NCBI RefSeq assembly: GCF_009017415.1
Contig: NC_092405.1
Coordinates: 744,001-808,000 of the forward strand
DNA from: Aspergillus flavus
Taxonomy: Eukaryota; Ascomycota; Eurotiomycetes; Eurotiales; Aspergillaceae
DNA length: 64,000 bases
Direction of reading: 5' to 3'
A program made the position numbers and the translations under genes. Positions 10,656-23,925 of this stretch are shown piece after piece. The notes beneath the pieces are model-generated. The model was not told the origin of the DNA, made no database searches, and saw nothing but the letters and a program-made list of their open reading frames with translations. Each line of letters begins with the position of its first letter. Position 1 is the first letter of the stretch.

Positions 10656-11442
10656 TTGATGGCTATATAACTGGGTTAAAGATGCCATGGGGAGTTTATA
10701 TCTTGACCTGCTGCGACAAACACGCTGTTGTATAGATACCTCGCAGAAACTTCCAATCAATGGCCTTAGTCTCTGGCCTCCGTGCTAATCTAGTGCTGTA
10801 TTTTGCGGAATGATTGAGCAGGAATCATAGGATAGCGATAGGCAGTTTCAGTAGCGGACAAGTAAAACAAGTGCTTACTCCTGAATTCTGCACCACACAT
10901 TGGCTTCTGACAATGCAGATAAGGACAGTCAAAAGAGGTGTTGAAGGTGGGCGGCGGGGAGGAGGGGGGGTCTATACTCCGCCAGCTGGAGCCTGAGCGC
11001 CTTACGCTGATTCACTCCCAAGAAGGCAAAAATGCTCTTTGGGGAGCTGCAGGCTATATGTGGAAGGTGCAAAAGGGATCAGCATCAGAGCATCAGGCAC
11101 CAGAGCGTTCCCTACTCCAACTTTGATCAACACGACCCCTGATAGTCCACAAGGTAACTATCATCCTTATATGGATACTGCGTCGTAGTTTGCATGGAGC
11201 TCGTCGATATAACCAGTACATAAATACGCCACAACCGTCTTTCCTAAATTCTAAAGCCAGGTCACCAGCCCGACATAACATCTAACTTCCCACAACCACA
11301 TGAGACCCAAACTTCACCCATCCACCTCGAGCATAAAACTCCCACCCTAAACATCCAACCCCTTTGTAAAATCCGGACACTATCCCGCTAACAATCCCCT
11401 CTCTTTCAAAGAATAAACCCCAAAAGTCAAAAACCAAAACAA
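10656..11442. other. Intergenic region with a G-rich run
   Basis: The 3' flank of the permease gene. The only notable element is a G-rich tract at 10946-10970 with four G-runs, listed separately. No recognisable ORF. Confidence 0.45.
10946..10970 (+). other. G-rich tract, possible G-quadruplex
   Basis: Runs of GGG, GGGG and seven Gs are separated by four-base loops, which meets the simple G3-N(1-7) rule if the last run is split. It lies about 290 bp past the permease stop codon, on the same strand as that transcript. Confidence 0.4.
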
Positions 11443-11739
11443 ATGTGCAACCTCCCTAATTTCCACCTGCAACACACCCTCACCTCTTTTTTCCACCTAC
11501 GCAGCAGAACTACAACGAAGCAGCCGCTTCCGCAATTTTCCCAAACACTACATGATCCTTTCGCAGCGCTTAGCGAAGTCTCTGTTCCCGAACCTATTCC
11601 GCGACAGCAGCAGAATGAAGTGGCAAGTGAGTGTCTGAGCCTTGAGCGGATGCTTTCCGAAGATCGGGTTAGTGGGACTATTGAGTGCTTGAGTGAGGTT
11701 GCTGCGCCGGGGCCTGTTCGGAGGTCTCTTTCTGAGTAA
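11443..11739 (+). CDS. Possible small hypothetical protein (98 aa)
   Basis: Single-exon ORF with an acceptable start context (AACAAATG) after an A/C-rich leader typical of fungal 5' UTRs. The protein is Ser/Glu/Pro-rich without a membrane span or signal peptide. Its second half holds two related segments, ECLSLERMLSEDRVSG and ECLSEVAAPGPVRRSLSE, which share ECLS and a terminal acidic/basic pattern. I recognise no family. The CT-rich 5' leader and the G/T-rich sequence after the stop resemble a transcription unit, but it could be chance. Confidence 0.35.
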   Translation: MCNLPNFHLQHTLTSFFHLRSRTTTKQPLPQFSQTLHDPFAALSEVSVPEPIPRQQQNEVASECLSLERMLSEDRVSGTIECLSEVAAPGPVRRSLSE

Positions 11740-14700
11740 TAGTCTTTTCTTTTTGGGGATGGTTTGTTGCGAGTGATGGGGGATAGGATCCAGGGCGAGG
11801 AGGAATGATAATGTCTAATGGTATTTCATAGTTAATTGTGATGTTTTTTCATGAGTCTTGGAGATGGGGGATGTGTATGATTGTATTTTCTTTTCGTTCC
11901 ATGTCTCAAGACTGCTAGTTATGCATTATCCATTAATTGAACATTATCATGGCCAGCTGTATCAGGGACAACAATGAGCACATTCGGAAATTGAGTTTAT
12001 ATCAATGGATATCTCCGACATTACTCCTTCAGATAGTGCATATCTACTCCGAAGTCGAAACCACGAAATTATATCTTAGAACGACCCTTGATTGACAAGC
12101 TCGACTTTTCAACATGGCGAATGGTCGAGTGGCTTCGTGGCTGAATACTGAAGCCTGCACTGGCCTGAAACTTTCTCGCCTTCAGAGAACTAGACCGCCA
12201 ATTGCCACCAGATAAGATTCTAGAAGACATTTGAGTCGAAAACTCTGAAGAATCCAACAGGTCTAATATTAGTTGGGGCCGAGGAACGGCTGTTGGAGAG
12301 AGCGTAGAATGCCGGGCTGACTAACTTCCAACTCTAAATGCTTGACAACAAAAATACTCTATATAGATGAATAGATTGAAATAATTTAGAAATTGATATA
12401 AAACAAAAAGAGGAGGAAGAAACCACAAGACGGAGACAGGGAGGAAGGTTCAAAACAGCCGGAAAAGAATAAAGTCCGAGTCTCTATGAGAGTGTCGAAT
12501 TGAATGCCCTATTCATTCATACTGCTTATTCTATCCAACGCCACTGGGAAATATATATTTATGGGCTATCAACCGGCAGTGGCACTGCTTAGGTTCAATA
12601 AACTAACAGTAGTATTGTCGAGAACAGCCATTATCTTTCTGATAGAGGAAATTTGTTGGACTCAAACCGAAGACGCAGAGCTCAAAGCTGTCAGGATATA
12701 ATAGTGTGTTACGGAGGCCATGCCTGCTTCTGTTTGATGATTATCATTCATTTCTTCATGAGTTGGTTTAACACTTGTATGTTCCCTACGTAGTTTTCCC
12801 TCATCTAGGTTGTGTGGTGTAGCTATTACGACCCTGCAAGGATCAGAGTCAAACAAAGTTGTTTTCTTTTCAAAATAGTTATCGTCAAAAATGAGCCTGC
12901 CACAATGATCCCTTTAAGATTTATATTTACTCCGTACCACTGTCGACTATGGCGTAAAAGCCTAAACGGCATTATTTAGATCATTTTTAGTGAAGAAAAG
13001 ATCAACAATGCACGACCGATAGAGTTTAAGGCTTAGAACCATTCAAAGCATGAAGGTTTCGGGACTCGGGAGAGGTAATCCAAGGTACAGCGCTACTCCA
13101 AATCTTTCTACATGGTAGGGTGAACATATACGGAATTTTACGCAATACTGCATTCTGATCGATTGAGGAAAGAGAGGATTCCGACAAACCGCTGTTCGGA
13201 TTATTTCTTACCCATGACGGAGAGAAGGTCAGGGCTACAATGGAACCGAGTTGGTAATTTGCAGATTTGAATGACAATTTGACCCTCGTCATGACCAGTT
13301 ATCAACGTAGCTAATGCTATCTCCGAGTGATTCCGGGGGGCGAAAGGTCGAATAGATATATGCTCATGGAATGACACAAGCAACCTCGGAAGACGATAAC
13401 GATAAGCGCGGGAATGACCAATACCAATGTATCAGGGCGATAACACATGCGAGGTAACGAGATCATGTAATGAAGTCAACTAATGGGCTTTCAAGACCCC
13501 CAGTGGAGCAAAAGCTTGACGATCTTGGCGACAGTGCAGCATCAATCACCACACAAGAGCGTCTAACATGTCCAATTAAGACCGCAGGAGGCGTTATCAA
13601 TTGCCGATGGGATGCTGATAACACTACCTTATTGCCAAAGATAGGAAAAGTTGTTGCGTATTCACCGCGCAACCATATATAAGCGATCCACTTTCCCCAG
13701 TTCCGGCCCATCCGCCCTGTCCACGAGCATTGACTCGTCTCCTTGATGCATGGAGATGTCCCGTTGCTTTTTCCACAGGGATGAAGGAACATGATAGCCC
13801 CCCATATCAGACTTCGATATTTTGATTTTCCACACCCGAAAGCGAACGCAGTAGAGATGGTGTTGCATCGGCGGACTCCGGACTAATCCGTGCATGCAGA
13901 TAAAGTACGAGTTATGCTCGAGGAGAACTCCTATACACGAGGTTGCAGTGGCTCGGTTGTCCTTCGGACAATGCCTTCATGTGTCAATTGCACTCTTTCG
14001 CTAAGGCTTAACTGCGATCGTTTTTATTAGGTCACACGACTCGGGTGTCACCGTTTTGACAAGAGACGCTTTGGCGAGCCAAGGAACATTAAACGAAGCG
14101 AGATTTCTTGGTTTTCTGGGGTAATGCACATGCATCCAAAATGGACCCTCAAGAGCTGTGTCTTTAACGTCGATCTATGAGCAATTGACTCTTTCCATTA
14201 CTCAATACAATGTTATCTGGCCCGAGGTTGAACTGCCGTCGGCCGGGTCCGATGGGAGGCAAAGCCGCGTTCGGTGGAGACTGACCAACTTAGGGTAAGC
14301 GGGGAAGATATCCCAACGCTGTTACTCCAAGCAATAGCAAATGGAGGATGTTCCCAGGCCTCTGGGAAGTTTCGTTTAGCAGCATGTATACGAATCCTCG
14401 TGAAAGTTTGGCTTGGACGACAGCCACATGGCACGAATCGCCATGAAGGACATCCTCGATGGTAGCTATGATCACCACTTCCGATCATCGGCCAAGCATC
14501 TTGGACTCTCGCCTAGTGGCGTACCTCAAGCAAAGCGAAGTCTGGGGAAGTGGTCCACCACGTCTTTTGCCACGGGTACCGCCGATGACCGGGAATTGAC
14601 CGAGGGGGTTATACCTTTTTTATAACTTGAGATGCATCCAGGCTGGGTTCAAATGGACCTAACGATCGCAGCGGGGCTGAATTGGCAGAGCCATTTCTAT

Positions 14701-14800
14701 ATGCAGTATTTCCCCGGATTAATTGCATGATTTTTTCATACCATTGCCTCATAATCAGACCATTTTTACCAAATCCCTGTGTGTGTTGCATGTCTTGGCC
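11740..14800. other. Gene-free region, 3 kb, upstream of the sugar porter
   Basis: Only fragmented ORFs up to 109 codons on both strands, without motifs. A TACTCCGTAC element lies at 12928-12937. The right part serves as the promoter of the sugar transporter. I found no transposon ends and no RNA gene. Confidence 0.5.
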
Positions 14801-16406
14801 ATGCAGCCTTACTTTGGTTTGCGCGGTGCGCTTCTAAATCGAGCCATCATCTGGCTCGTCGTATGCCCAGCATTCGTCTGTTATGGTTACAACCAGGGTG
14901 TCACCGGTGGGCTGTTGACCCTGGAATCGTTCGCCAGACAGTTTCCCCAGATGAACACCCTGACCACTAAGGGTGCCGAGCAGCATTATAACTCCACTAT
15001 TCAAGGTAGTTTTCCTATGTCACCCTTGTCGCATCCTCACCCCCTGACTCTTATCGTGTGTAGGAACGGTGGTCGCATTGTATACCGTGGGAGGTATCTT
15101 CGGATCCCTGTCATGCATCTACCTGGGTGACCTGCTTGGGCGCCGGCGCGTCATCTTCATTACCTCGGCCATTTCCCTCATCGGAGCAGTTCTAATGGCG
15201 ACCTCATTCGAACTGGCCCAATTCATTGTCGCCCGCCTGGTGCTGGGCGTAGGCACCGGTGGCTATGTGGCGACTGTACCTGTGTGGCAGGCCGAGATTT
15301 CCCAGGCTAAGAAGCGTGGCGCCCACGTCGTAACGGACGGCATTTTCATCGGTGCAGGCATCGCGATCTCCTTATGGATAGACTTCGGCTTTTACTTCGT
15401 CAAGGGCAACTCGGTCTCATGGCGATTCCCACTTGCTTTCCAGGTTGTTCTGTCGGTAATTGTCATGCTATTCATCACAGTGTTCCCCGAATCCCCCCGA
15501 TGGCTTGTCAAGAGAGGCCGAGTGGAGGAAGCACGCGAAATTCTGGCTGCGTTAGCCGACCAGGACCCCCATTCGGAGGATATCAACATGGCTCTCGCCG
15601 ATATTGAACGATCCCTGGCCCTCTCTGGCTCCGGATCTTGGAAGGACATGTTGACGATGGGCGAGCAGCGGTTGTTCCATCGGACGGTTCTTGCGGCTAC
15701 TGGACAGATGTTCCAGCAGATGTGCGGAATCAACCTCATCACCTTCTACGCCACCACCATCTTCGAACAGTACCTCGGACTCAGCCCAATACAATCTCGG
15801 ATCCTTGCGGCATCCATGACTCTCACCCAGCCTCTTGGCGGATTCTTGGCTTTCTTCACCATCGACCGGCTGGGCCGGCGTCCGCTGATGCTGTGGAGTG
15901 CGGTCGGCATGTCGGCATCTATGGCGATATTGGGCGGTACCACGTCGGTGACGGACAACACAGGTACACTGGTAGCGGCTGTGGTGTTCCTGTTCGTCTT
16001 CGAGTTTATCTTCACTGTGGGTTACTCCGGGTTGACCTTCCTGTATGCCACCGAGGTGGCTCCGTTGCAGCTGCGGGCGGCCATCAGCGCAGTCTCAACC
16101 GCCGCCGTGTGGACTTTCAACTTCCTTCTGGCGGAAGTGACACCAGTCGGCTTCAATACCATCTCTTACAAGTACTATATCATTTTCGCCGTGTTGAACG
16201 CGGCCATTGTACCGGTTGTATACTTTTTCTTCCCGGAGACCAACGGACGGACTCTGGAAGAAATCGACGAGATATTCCTGCGGTCCAAGACCATTTTCGA
16301 CCCGCCCCGCCTGGCGCGGACGCTGCCCAAAATGCATCTCGCCGAAGATGTCGAAATCGAGGGAGGGAATGAATCAGGGGGTAGTGTTGCGAAGGGCAAG
16401 ATGTAA
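14801..16406 (+). CDS. MFS sugar transporter (sugar porter family)
   Basis: Twelve-helix plasma-membrane sugar/proton symporter of the sugar porter family (TC 2.A.1.1), 515 aa. Two exons, 14801-15005 and 15064-16406; the 58-nt intron splits a Gly codon after STIQ. Family marks appear in order: YGYNQGVTGGLL in helix 1, GDLLGRRRVIF after helix 2, PESPRWLVKRGR before the central loop, QQMCGIN in helix 7, DRLGRRPLM, and PETNGRTLEEID after helix 12. The start at 14801 (MQPYFGLRG) fits the family better than an in-frame ATG 78 bases upstream. The C-terminal tail is acidic and then Gly/Ser-rich. The substrate (hexose, pentose or disaccharide) cannot be assigned. A GH131 glucanase and a mannitol dehydrogenase follow, which suggests a carbohydrate-use neighbourhood. 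Confidence 0.93.
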
Positions 16407-16716
16407 TTAAGGGAAATCCTTCGCGAGTGGTGGAGAAATGAAATTACTATTGACGGATAGTTTATGATCAACATGATACTTGCTAGTTCCAATACGGATG
16501 ATCGGCTCTCCGGGCCGTTATGGTTAAATTGAAGGCATTCTTAATGGTTTTATCCGTGTCCATCCGTGTCGCTCTCGCGGTGCGAGTCTGAATCAATCTG
16601 AAACGTATCCTAAGACACTCCGTTAGGAAGGATCATCTCAACATTATAAAGACCTCAGTAAGCGCCCGATGCCTTGCATACCATAGTACCAGGATACATC
16701 GTTCGCATTGGACAAT
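16407..16716. other. Intergenic region before GH131
   Basis: The 3' flank of the sugar porter and the GH131 promoter. ATCCGTGTC occurs twice near 16553-16571. A TATA box is listed separately. Confidence 0.5.
16645..16650 (+). promoter_or_regulatory. Putative TATA box of the GH131 gene
   Basis: TATAAA lies 72 bp upstream of the GH131 ATG, a usual position for a regulated fungal secretory enzyme gene. No transcript start can be read from the sequence. Confidence 0.45.
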
Positions 16717-17662
16717 ATGAAGTCGTTCTTGTTCCTAATTCCTCTTGTCCAGGCTGGAGAGGTCGTCTGGGACGGCTTCTTCAACTCTTCCTTCACCGTT
16801 GATCAGCTCGACAAATGTATGACTGATACTAAAATGTATCTCCACCACAAACGCTAATGTATAATTAGGGTCTTGGTCTAACCCAGTCGGCCCATACCAA
16901 TGGTACATCCACGGCTCCGAGGCCACCGCCAACTACCTTGAAGTCAGCGCAGACTTCAAGAACCCGGCCGACGAGAGCGATGAGAAGGGTATCCGCATTA
17001 GCATTGTACAGCGCTCCTCACAAGACGAACATTTGTGGCCAAGAAAAGTCACTAACATCTCGTTCTAAAGGACGATACCTCCTCCTGGAATGGCCAAACC
17101 ATGATGCGCTCGGAGCTCATCCCCCAGACTGACGCTGACCTCGGCTCTGGCACCCTGTTCTACCATTTCTCCCTGCAGAGCAAGGAGGAAAACGCCCCCG
17201 TTGCGGCCCTTGAGCATCAAATTGCTTTCTTCGAGGTACTTTATTCTTTCTTATTTTCACACTTTCCCGTTAGGTTGCCCGATGGATAGCATATGCTAAC
17301 AACGGGTTCAGAGCCATTTCACCGAGCTCAAGTACGGCGGCGACGAGAAGACTCTCCGCTGGTTGGCAGACGGCAAGTCGCAGTGGTCGACTGACCTCGT
17401 GGCTGGCACATGGTACAACTTCGCCTACGAGATTGACTTCTCGGCGAAGACCGTTGGTCTTTGGACCTCGACTGGAGCGGAGGCTCTGAAGAAGGTCGTG
17501 GAGCCTGTTAGTGCGGCCACGCAGACCGATTCGAAGGATTGGCACGTTGGTGAGCTGCGTCTGGATAACGGACAGAAAGGAGGAAAGGAGGATTGGTTCT
17601 GGTCCGGTGTCTACATCGAAAAGGGCGAGATCACCACGGCCATTGCTGGCCCCGCTGCTTAA
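16717..17662 (+). CDS. Secreted beta-glucanase, glycoside hydrolase family 131
   Basis: Four exons (16717-16816, 16869-17005, 17071-17235, 17312-17662) give 250 aa. A short signal peptide (KSFLFLIPLVQAG) is cut near residue 15, and one GH131 domain fills the rest. Recognisable pieces are VVWDGFFNSSFTVDQLDKWSW, GPYQWYIHGSEA, TMMRSELIPQT, the HQIAFFESHFTELKYG segment and WHVGELRLDN. Characterised GH131 enzymes cleave beta-1,3/1,6- and beta-1,4-glucans and act outside the cell on plant or fungal walls. There is no carbohydrate-binding module. An N-glycosylation sequon (NSS) lies near residue 24. The gene is convergent with the mannitol dehydrogenase, whose stop is about 160 bp away. Confidence 0.88.
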
Positions 17663-17823
17663 GCAGTTCATAATATAGTTTCTACCTCTACAGGGTGTTC
17701 AGGAGATTTGGTCTTGTATATTGATTAAGGTCATGGCATTCACAATCAATTGTTTTGCATTATCTCATCACATCAAAAGTGGTTATTTGCGTCAATCATC
17801 TCATCAGACCGCCAGCGGGCCAT

Positions 17824-19218
<1,395 letters not shown>

Positions 19219-21127
19219 ATGTCGTCCGATCCCGTTGAAGCCCCCTCACTGCGCAGGGTGAGTACATCGTATGACAATAATTTTGACGATTCGTTTCTGG
19301 GACGGTTAGTTGAGACAGACTCTACGCTAGTTGACTTAGTTTGATTGATCCGTGACATGATGTAGGGTGAGATCGTTCTTCCATCGAGATCGCCATGTCG
19401 GCGTCGTCAGCCATAATGATATCCGCGACCAAGAGATTGAGCTTCACACGTGGAACGGGAAAAATGATCCAGATAACCCGTATGTCCGATCGGGAGACTT
19501 CTGAATATCGCTGAGAAGATGACCTAGGTTCAACTGGAGCACATCCTACAAATGGACCTTGACCATCACCGTTTGCATTATGTATGTTGGGCACTATACA
19601 GCCAATCCACTGCAATTTTATGCTGATACAAATTACATAGATCAATTCTCACGGGTATTCCTGCTGGATCCTATGGCGCAGGGAACAATTACATGGCCGA
19701 GCGCTTCCATGTGCAGAATGAGCCATTCCCAAACCTCGCCTGGGCCACAACCTCATGGAATATGGGCGCCGCCTTCTGGCCATTGATATTCGTCCCCTTG
19801 ACGGAATCATCTGGTCGCATGCCAGGATACTTCGTGGCATACACCATTCTCGTCATCTCGCTGTTCCCATCCGCCTTTGCCCAGAACTTCGCGACCCTCG
19901 TCGTGACCCGATTCTTCGGCGGAGGCGCTTCGTCCGTAGCGATCAACATCGTAGGCGGCAGCATCAGCGACGTCTGGTACGGCGACAAAGCCCGAAGCCT
20001 ACCTATGTCCCTGTTCGGACTGACAAGCGTCATTGGTATCGCACTGGGACCATTCGTGGGGTCCGCGATCCAAGCGATCCATAAAAATGACCCATGGCGA
20101 TGGTGAGCACCCCCACACAATATACAAACCAGCACCCAAAGCTAACCACCGAACCAGGATCTTCTACATCCAAATAATCTACAACGCCGGCCTAATCCCC
20201 GTCTTCTGGTTCCTCCTATACGAAACCCGAGCCGACGTAATCCTCAAACGACGCGCAAAGAAACTCCGCCGCGAAACAGGGCGTCCCATCTACGCTGAAG
20301 CAGAACTCGACCACACCAGCGTCTGGAAACTACTCCAAGTATCCTTCGAACGACCCACGCGCATGCTCCTCACCGAACCCGTAGTAGCCTTCTTCACACT
20401 CTGGATCAGCTTCGCCTGGGGTATCCTCTTCCTCTTCTTCAGCAGTGTCGTGCAAACCTTCTCCACAAACTACGGCATGAACACCCTCCAAACCGGCCTA
20501 ATCCAACTCGCCATCTCCGTCGGCGCCCTAATCGGCACCCTAGTCAACCCCCTCCAGGACATGATCTACCTCCGCTCTGCATCCCGCAACAAAGAAAAGC
20601 CCGGCGTCCCCATCCCCGAAGCAAGACTCTACACCTCCATCCCGGGCAGTCTGCTATTCGCCGGCGGATTATTCTGGTACGGCTGGAGCAGCTTCCCGCA
20701 TGTGCATTGGATAGTCCCGACATGCGGTATTGCAGCCACTGGACTGGGCATTTATTCCATCTATATGGCTGTTGTGAATTATCTGACGGATGCGTATGAG
20801 AAGTATGCTGCTTCGGCGTTGAGTGCGGCGAGTCTGGGGAGGAATTCCTTCGGGGCGTTTTTGCCGTTGGCTAGTTATCAGCTTTTTGAGAATTTGGGGT
20901 ATGGCTGGGCGGGGAGTTTGTTGGGGTTTGTTGGGGTTGCGTTGAGTGTTGTTCCGGTTGTTTTGGTGTTGAAGGGGCCGGAGATTAGGAGGCGGAGTCC
21001 GTTTATGAGGGAGTCGACTTTTGCTGGGGCTGAGGAAAAGGAGGAGCTGGAGAAGAATGAGACTGCTGGGGGGAGGACCTTTGTGGATGGGCCGGTTGAG
21101 GTTGGGGATACTGCTAGTGGTAGATAA
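19219..21127 (+). CDS. MFS transporter, DHA1 drug:H+ antiporter type
   Basis: Five exons (19219-19304, 19366-19479, 19528-19581, 19641-20102, 20158-21127) give 561 aa. The N-terminal cytosolic part ends with HTWNGKNDPDNPFNWS and YKWTLTITVC, the hallmark entry to helix 1 of fungal DHA1 proteins. It is followed by SILTGIPAGSYGAGNNYM and the helix-5 segment GGGASSVAINIVGGSISDVW. The second half starts after a charged loop (KRRAKKLRRETGRP) and the C-terminus is acidic. The first intron uses donor GTTAGT at 19305; the GTGAGT at 19258 would break the frame, so this junction is less certain. Export of drugs, polyamines or metabolites is typical of the family. The substrate is unknown. Confidence 0.88.
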
Positions 21128-21382
21128 ATAGTGGTGGATTTTGGATGATCTGGGTCTGGATCTGGCGTTGGTGCTTGTCTTTTTACCTGTTTTGAGTTGG
21201 ATATGAGAATACCATAGATGTCGGGGTGGAAAAGTGTATATTATGATATTTTGTACTATACATATGGTGACGACGTGCACGGGTAGGTAGAGGACGTTAA
21301 ATGATTTAGTCTCTATATGTATTCATGATCTAAAATTCCATTATCATGTACACATGTACGCGTTATATAACCCAATCGTTAC

Positions 21383-23348
21383 TTATATACCCCTCGCCAG
21401 GAGTCCTTCAGCTTCTTCGGTCTGCTCGCTCATCTCCGTCTCGTGGCCCTTCTCCAGACGCTGCGCCATGGCCACTCCCTCTCGTCGGCCCTTTTCGGCA
21501 TTGACCATCCAAACGAGCGGGATTGGCATCAAGATCAAGGGCGCGATGAAGAAGAAGCCCGACCGTACCTGTCCGGTCGCGTCGATGAGCATTCCCACGA
21601 TAGCTGGTCCAATGACCGAACTGCCCTTGTCTGTTGCAGCGTATAGCGCGTAGAACGCGGCTTCGCTGCCAGGAGGAATGAGCAATCCGAAGAAGGACCT
21701 GCAGTAGGAAGACAGGCCACCCGATACCACCCCGTGGACAATGGCGAGTGGGAAGATTTCCCACGGCTGCTGCAGACCGATCACACCCCACTTCTTGAAG
21801 ACAGGAATATATGCCAGCATGCCGTACAAAGGGATAATCTCAAATAGAGCAATGCATAGCATGATTGTATGGTTCGACTTCAGCCCAAACCGTCGCGAGA
21901 CCACAGGCCACAAGAAGGCACCAGCCATGCCGGACAAAGTTGCGGTGATGGACAACAAGCCGACGAGTGTAGTGCTCATTTTGAGCTCCGTGCGCGCAAA
22001 GAGAATCGCCGTTCCGGATACCGTGGCCATAGCGTCGGATAGGAGAAACCACGCGGCTAGGAACACCAAAACTTCCCGCAGCTGCACCGCAATCTTAACC
22101 GTCTTCCACAAAGATTTCCAGGCAAATCCGACGAGTCGCAACCACACACGCCACCGTTTCACCTGCCCCCCGGTATTAGCGGTATTCAGCGGTGGTCCTG
22201 GCCGAGCGCGCAGCCACTTTCGAGTGACCATTGTAAAGGAGAACCACCAGATGCCGACCAACAACAGCACGAATCGGAGCGGAAGCGTCCCGGAAACCTT
22301 CGAAATCGACGTCTTGGAAAGCGTAAACAGAAGCGAAATACTTAGGATTTGCACGAGAACGGCAGCACAGTACCCAAGCCCGACTCCTTTAGATGAAATT
22401 CGAGTGGATAGCTGTAGCTCCGGTGAAGCGGGGCCTGATGATGTGCCAGAACCGGCTTCTGCTGCTGGGTGAGGCCCTGATTCTGCATCGCTCGCTGAGA
22501 AAGAGTCTCTGGGGTGAATGTATTCTCCATCGGGACTCATGGGGTGTAACTCCTCAGCGGGCTTGGAAGCTTTTTCGATGGACGGATCGTTTGCAACCAG
22601 AACGGGCAAGAAAGAATTGAGCACCACAAAGGATGAACCTAAACAGGTAACTCCAATGACAACCAGGAGGGCCCCAAGGACGAAGATCGGTGGCGCAATG
22701 AAGACAAACAACATACTCGTGGCGGACCCAATGAACCCGAATGCCAGAAGGAGGGTTTTACGGTTATTCTCTGAAAAATAACGATATTGTCAACAGTTCA
22801 GCTCGAGACATAATTGCCAACACATAGGTAAGTCATACCGTAGTCCGCTAAGGCACTGAAGGATATCAAGGTCAATGCCTGGACTAGCACTGCCAAGGAG
22901 AAGGTGTACATAGCGAAACTGGCGGTGTTGATGTTCAAGCCCAATAGTCCTACGACACATTGATCGTTTTCGGCTTCATCACGACGGAGCATAGCAGGGG
23001 CCGTGCCATTCACAGATGTAGACGGTGAACCGGGACCAACGCAGGGCAGGTGGCTAGATTTGAAGGTTCCTTGTTCGCGTGCTAGTTGTTCCAATGTGAG
23101 TGGCAGGAAAGAACCTATTGCGCCGATATGATTAGCACCACGACAACTAAATCGAGAAGAACCAATACTCTGGAATAGTTTGCCTTACCTACGCCACATA
23201 CAGCGAATACCTCCGCTGCGATTCCATACGCATACCATCCCCAGATCTCGCGCTTGCTGGTCGGGGTTGTATCCTCGCCGGGGTACCGCGGAGGACGCTG
23301 CTGGAGCTCCGCCGCGGGGGAGTTCGGCGATGGAGGGGCGACGGTCAT
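21383..23348 (-). CDS. atg22: Atg22-like vacuolar amino acid effluxer
   Basis: Three exons on the minus strand (23348-23189, 23114-22839, 22770-21383) give 607 aa. Atg22 is an MFS-like protein of the vacuole membrane that exports amino acids released by autophagic breakdown. Family features are the N-terminal [38 protein letters not shown], read across the first junction in two parts; the CVV-rich luminal loop; SFALADYG-like [16 protein letters not shown] across the second junction; and [26 protein letters not shown] in the C-terminal half. About eleven membrane spans are visible. A long acidic/Ser loop (about residues 200-250) separates the two halves. The 3' end is convergent with the DHA1 gene, 255 bp apart. 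Fungi often carry two Atg22 paralogues, and I cannot tell which this is. Confidence 0.9.
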
Positions 23349-23925
23349 AAGGATATGGGAGAGTGGGGAGTGGCTGAGGAATATAATGAGCTTGCCCGGT
23401 TACACCATTGCAGGAACCGACCGACAGCAAGGCGAGGATGACATGAAGCTCTGGAAGTGCTGGTTCTGGTGTAAGCGATTATTCATCCGAACGCGGAACT
23501 CTCGGAATTGCCCTGTCACTCCCTGATTGGCCCTCCCACGGATCTCCAGCTGTCGACCAATCACACAATTATACACCCCTGTCCTCCGGTTTAATGTACC
23601 CGACAAACCGTTGTAGTCGTGGTCGTATATAGGTAGGTATTATAAGCATATAGACCGATACCGTGTCCGGCCATGCTGAACTCTCCAAGTAGTCCATATA
23701 TCTCGTGGGATCCTCTCTCCACTACTCACGAGCATCGAGACGTCAAAGCGCCACTGACGTCATTTGACAGGCACAGATCCGGTCTTTTCTTGGCGATGGG
23801 GCAGATAATAAGATCTCAGCAATTGACCGTCTCGTCATATTGTATTGATTTTATCGGGACAGATTTTCGAACCCGATCTCTGAAGGGGCCTGCCTAATCC
23901 TTTAGAGTCCGCAGAGATGGGATTC
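23349..23925. other. Intergenic region: Atg22 promoter and 3' flank of Zn2Cys6 gene
   Basis: The atg22 upstream region. No motif-bearing ORF, no repeat and no tRNA were found. The TTCGAACCC stretch near 23867 lacks a matching cloverleaf. Confidence 0.45.

Noticed and set aside
15638..16372. 244-codon ORF inside the sugar porter in another frame
   Set aside because: Shadow of a GC-rich coding region; the transporter frame carries all family signatures.
20669..21280. 203-codon ORF opposite the DHA1 transporter 3' end
   Set aside because: Low-complexity Pro/Gln/Arg protein made by the reverse complement of the transporter; no motif.
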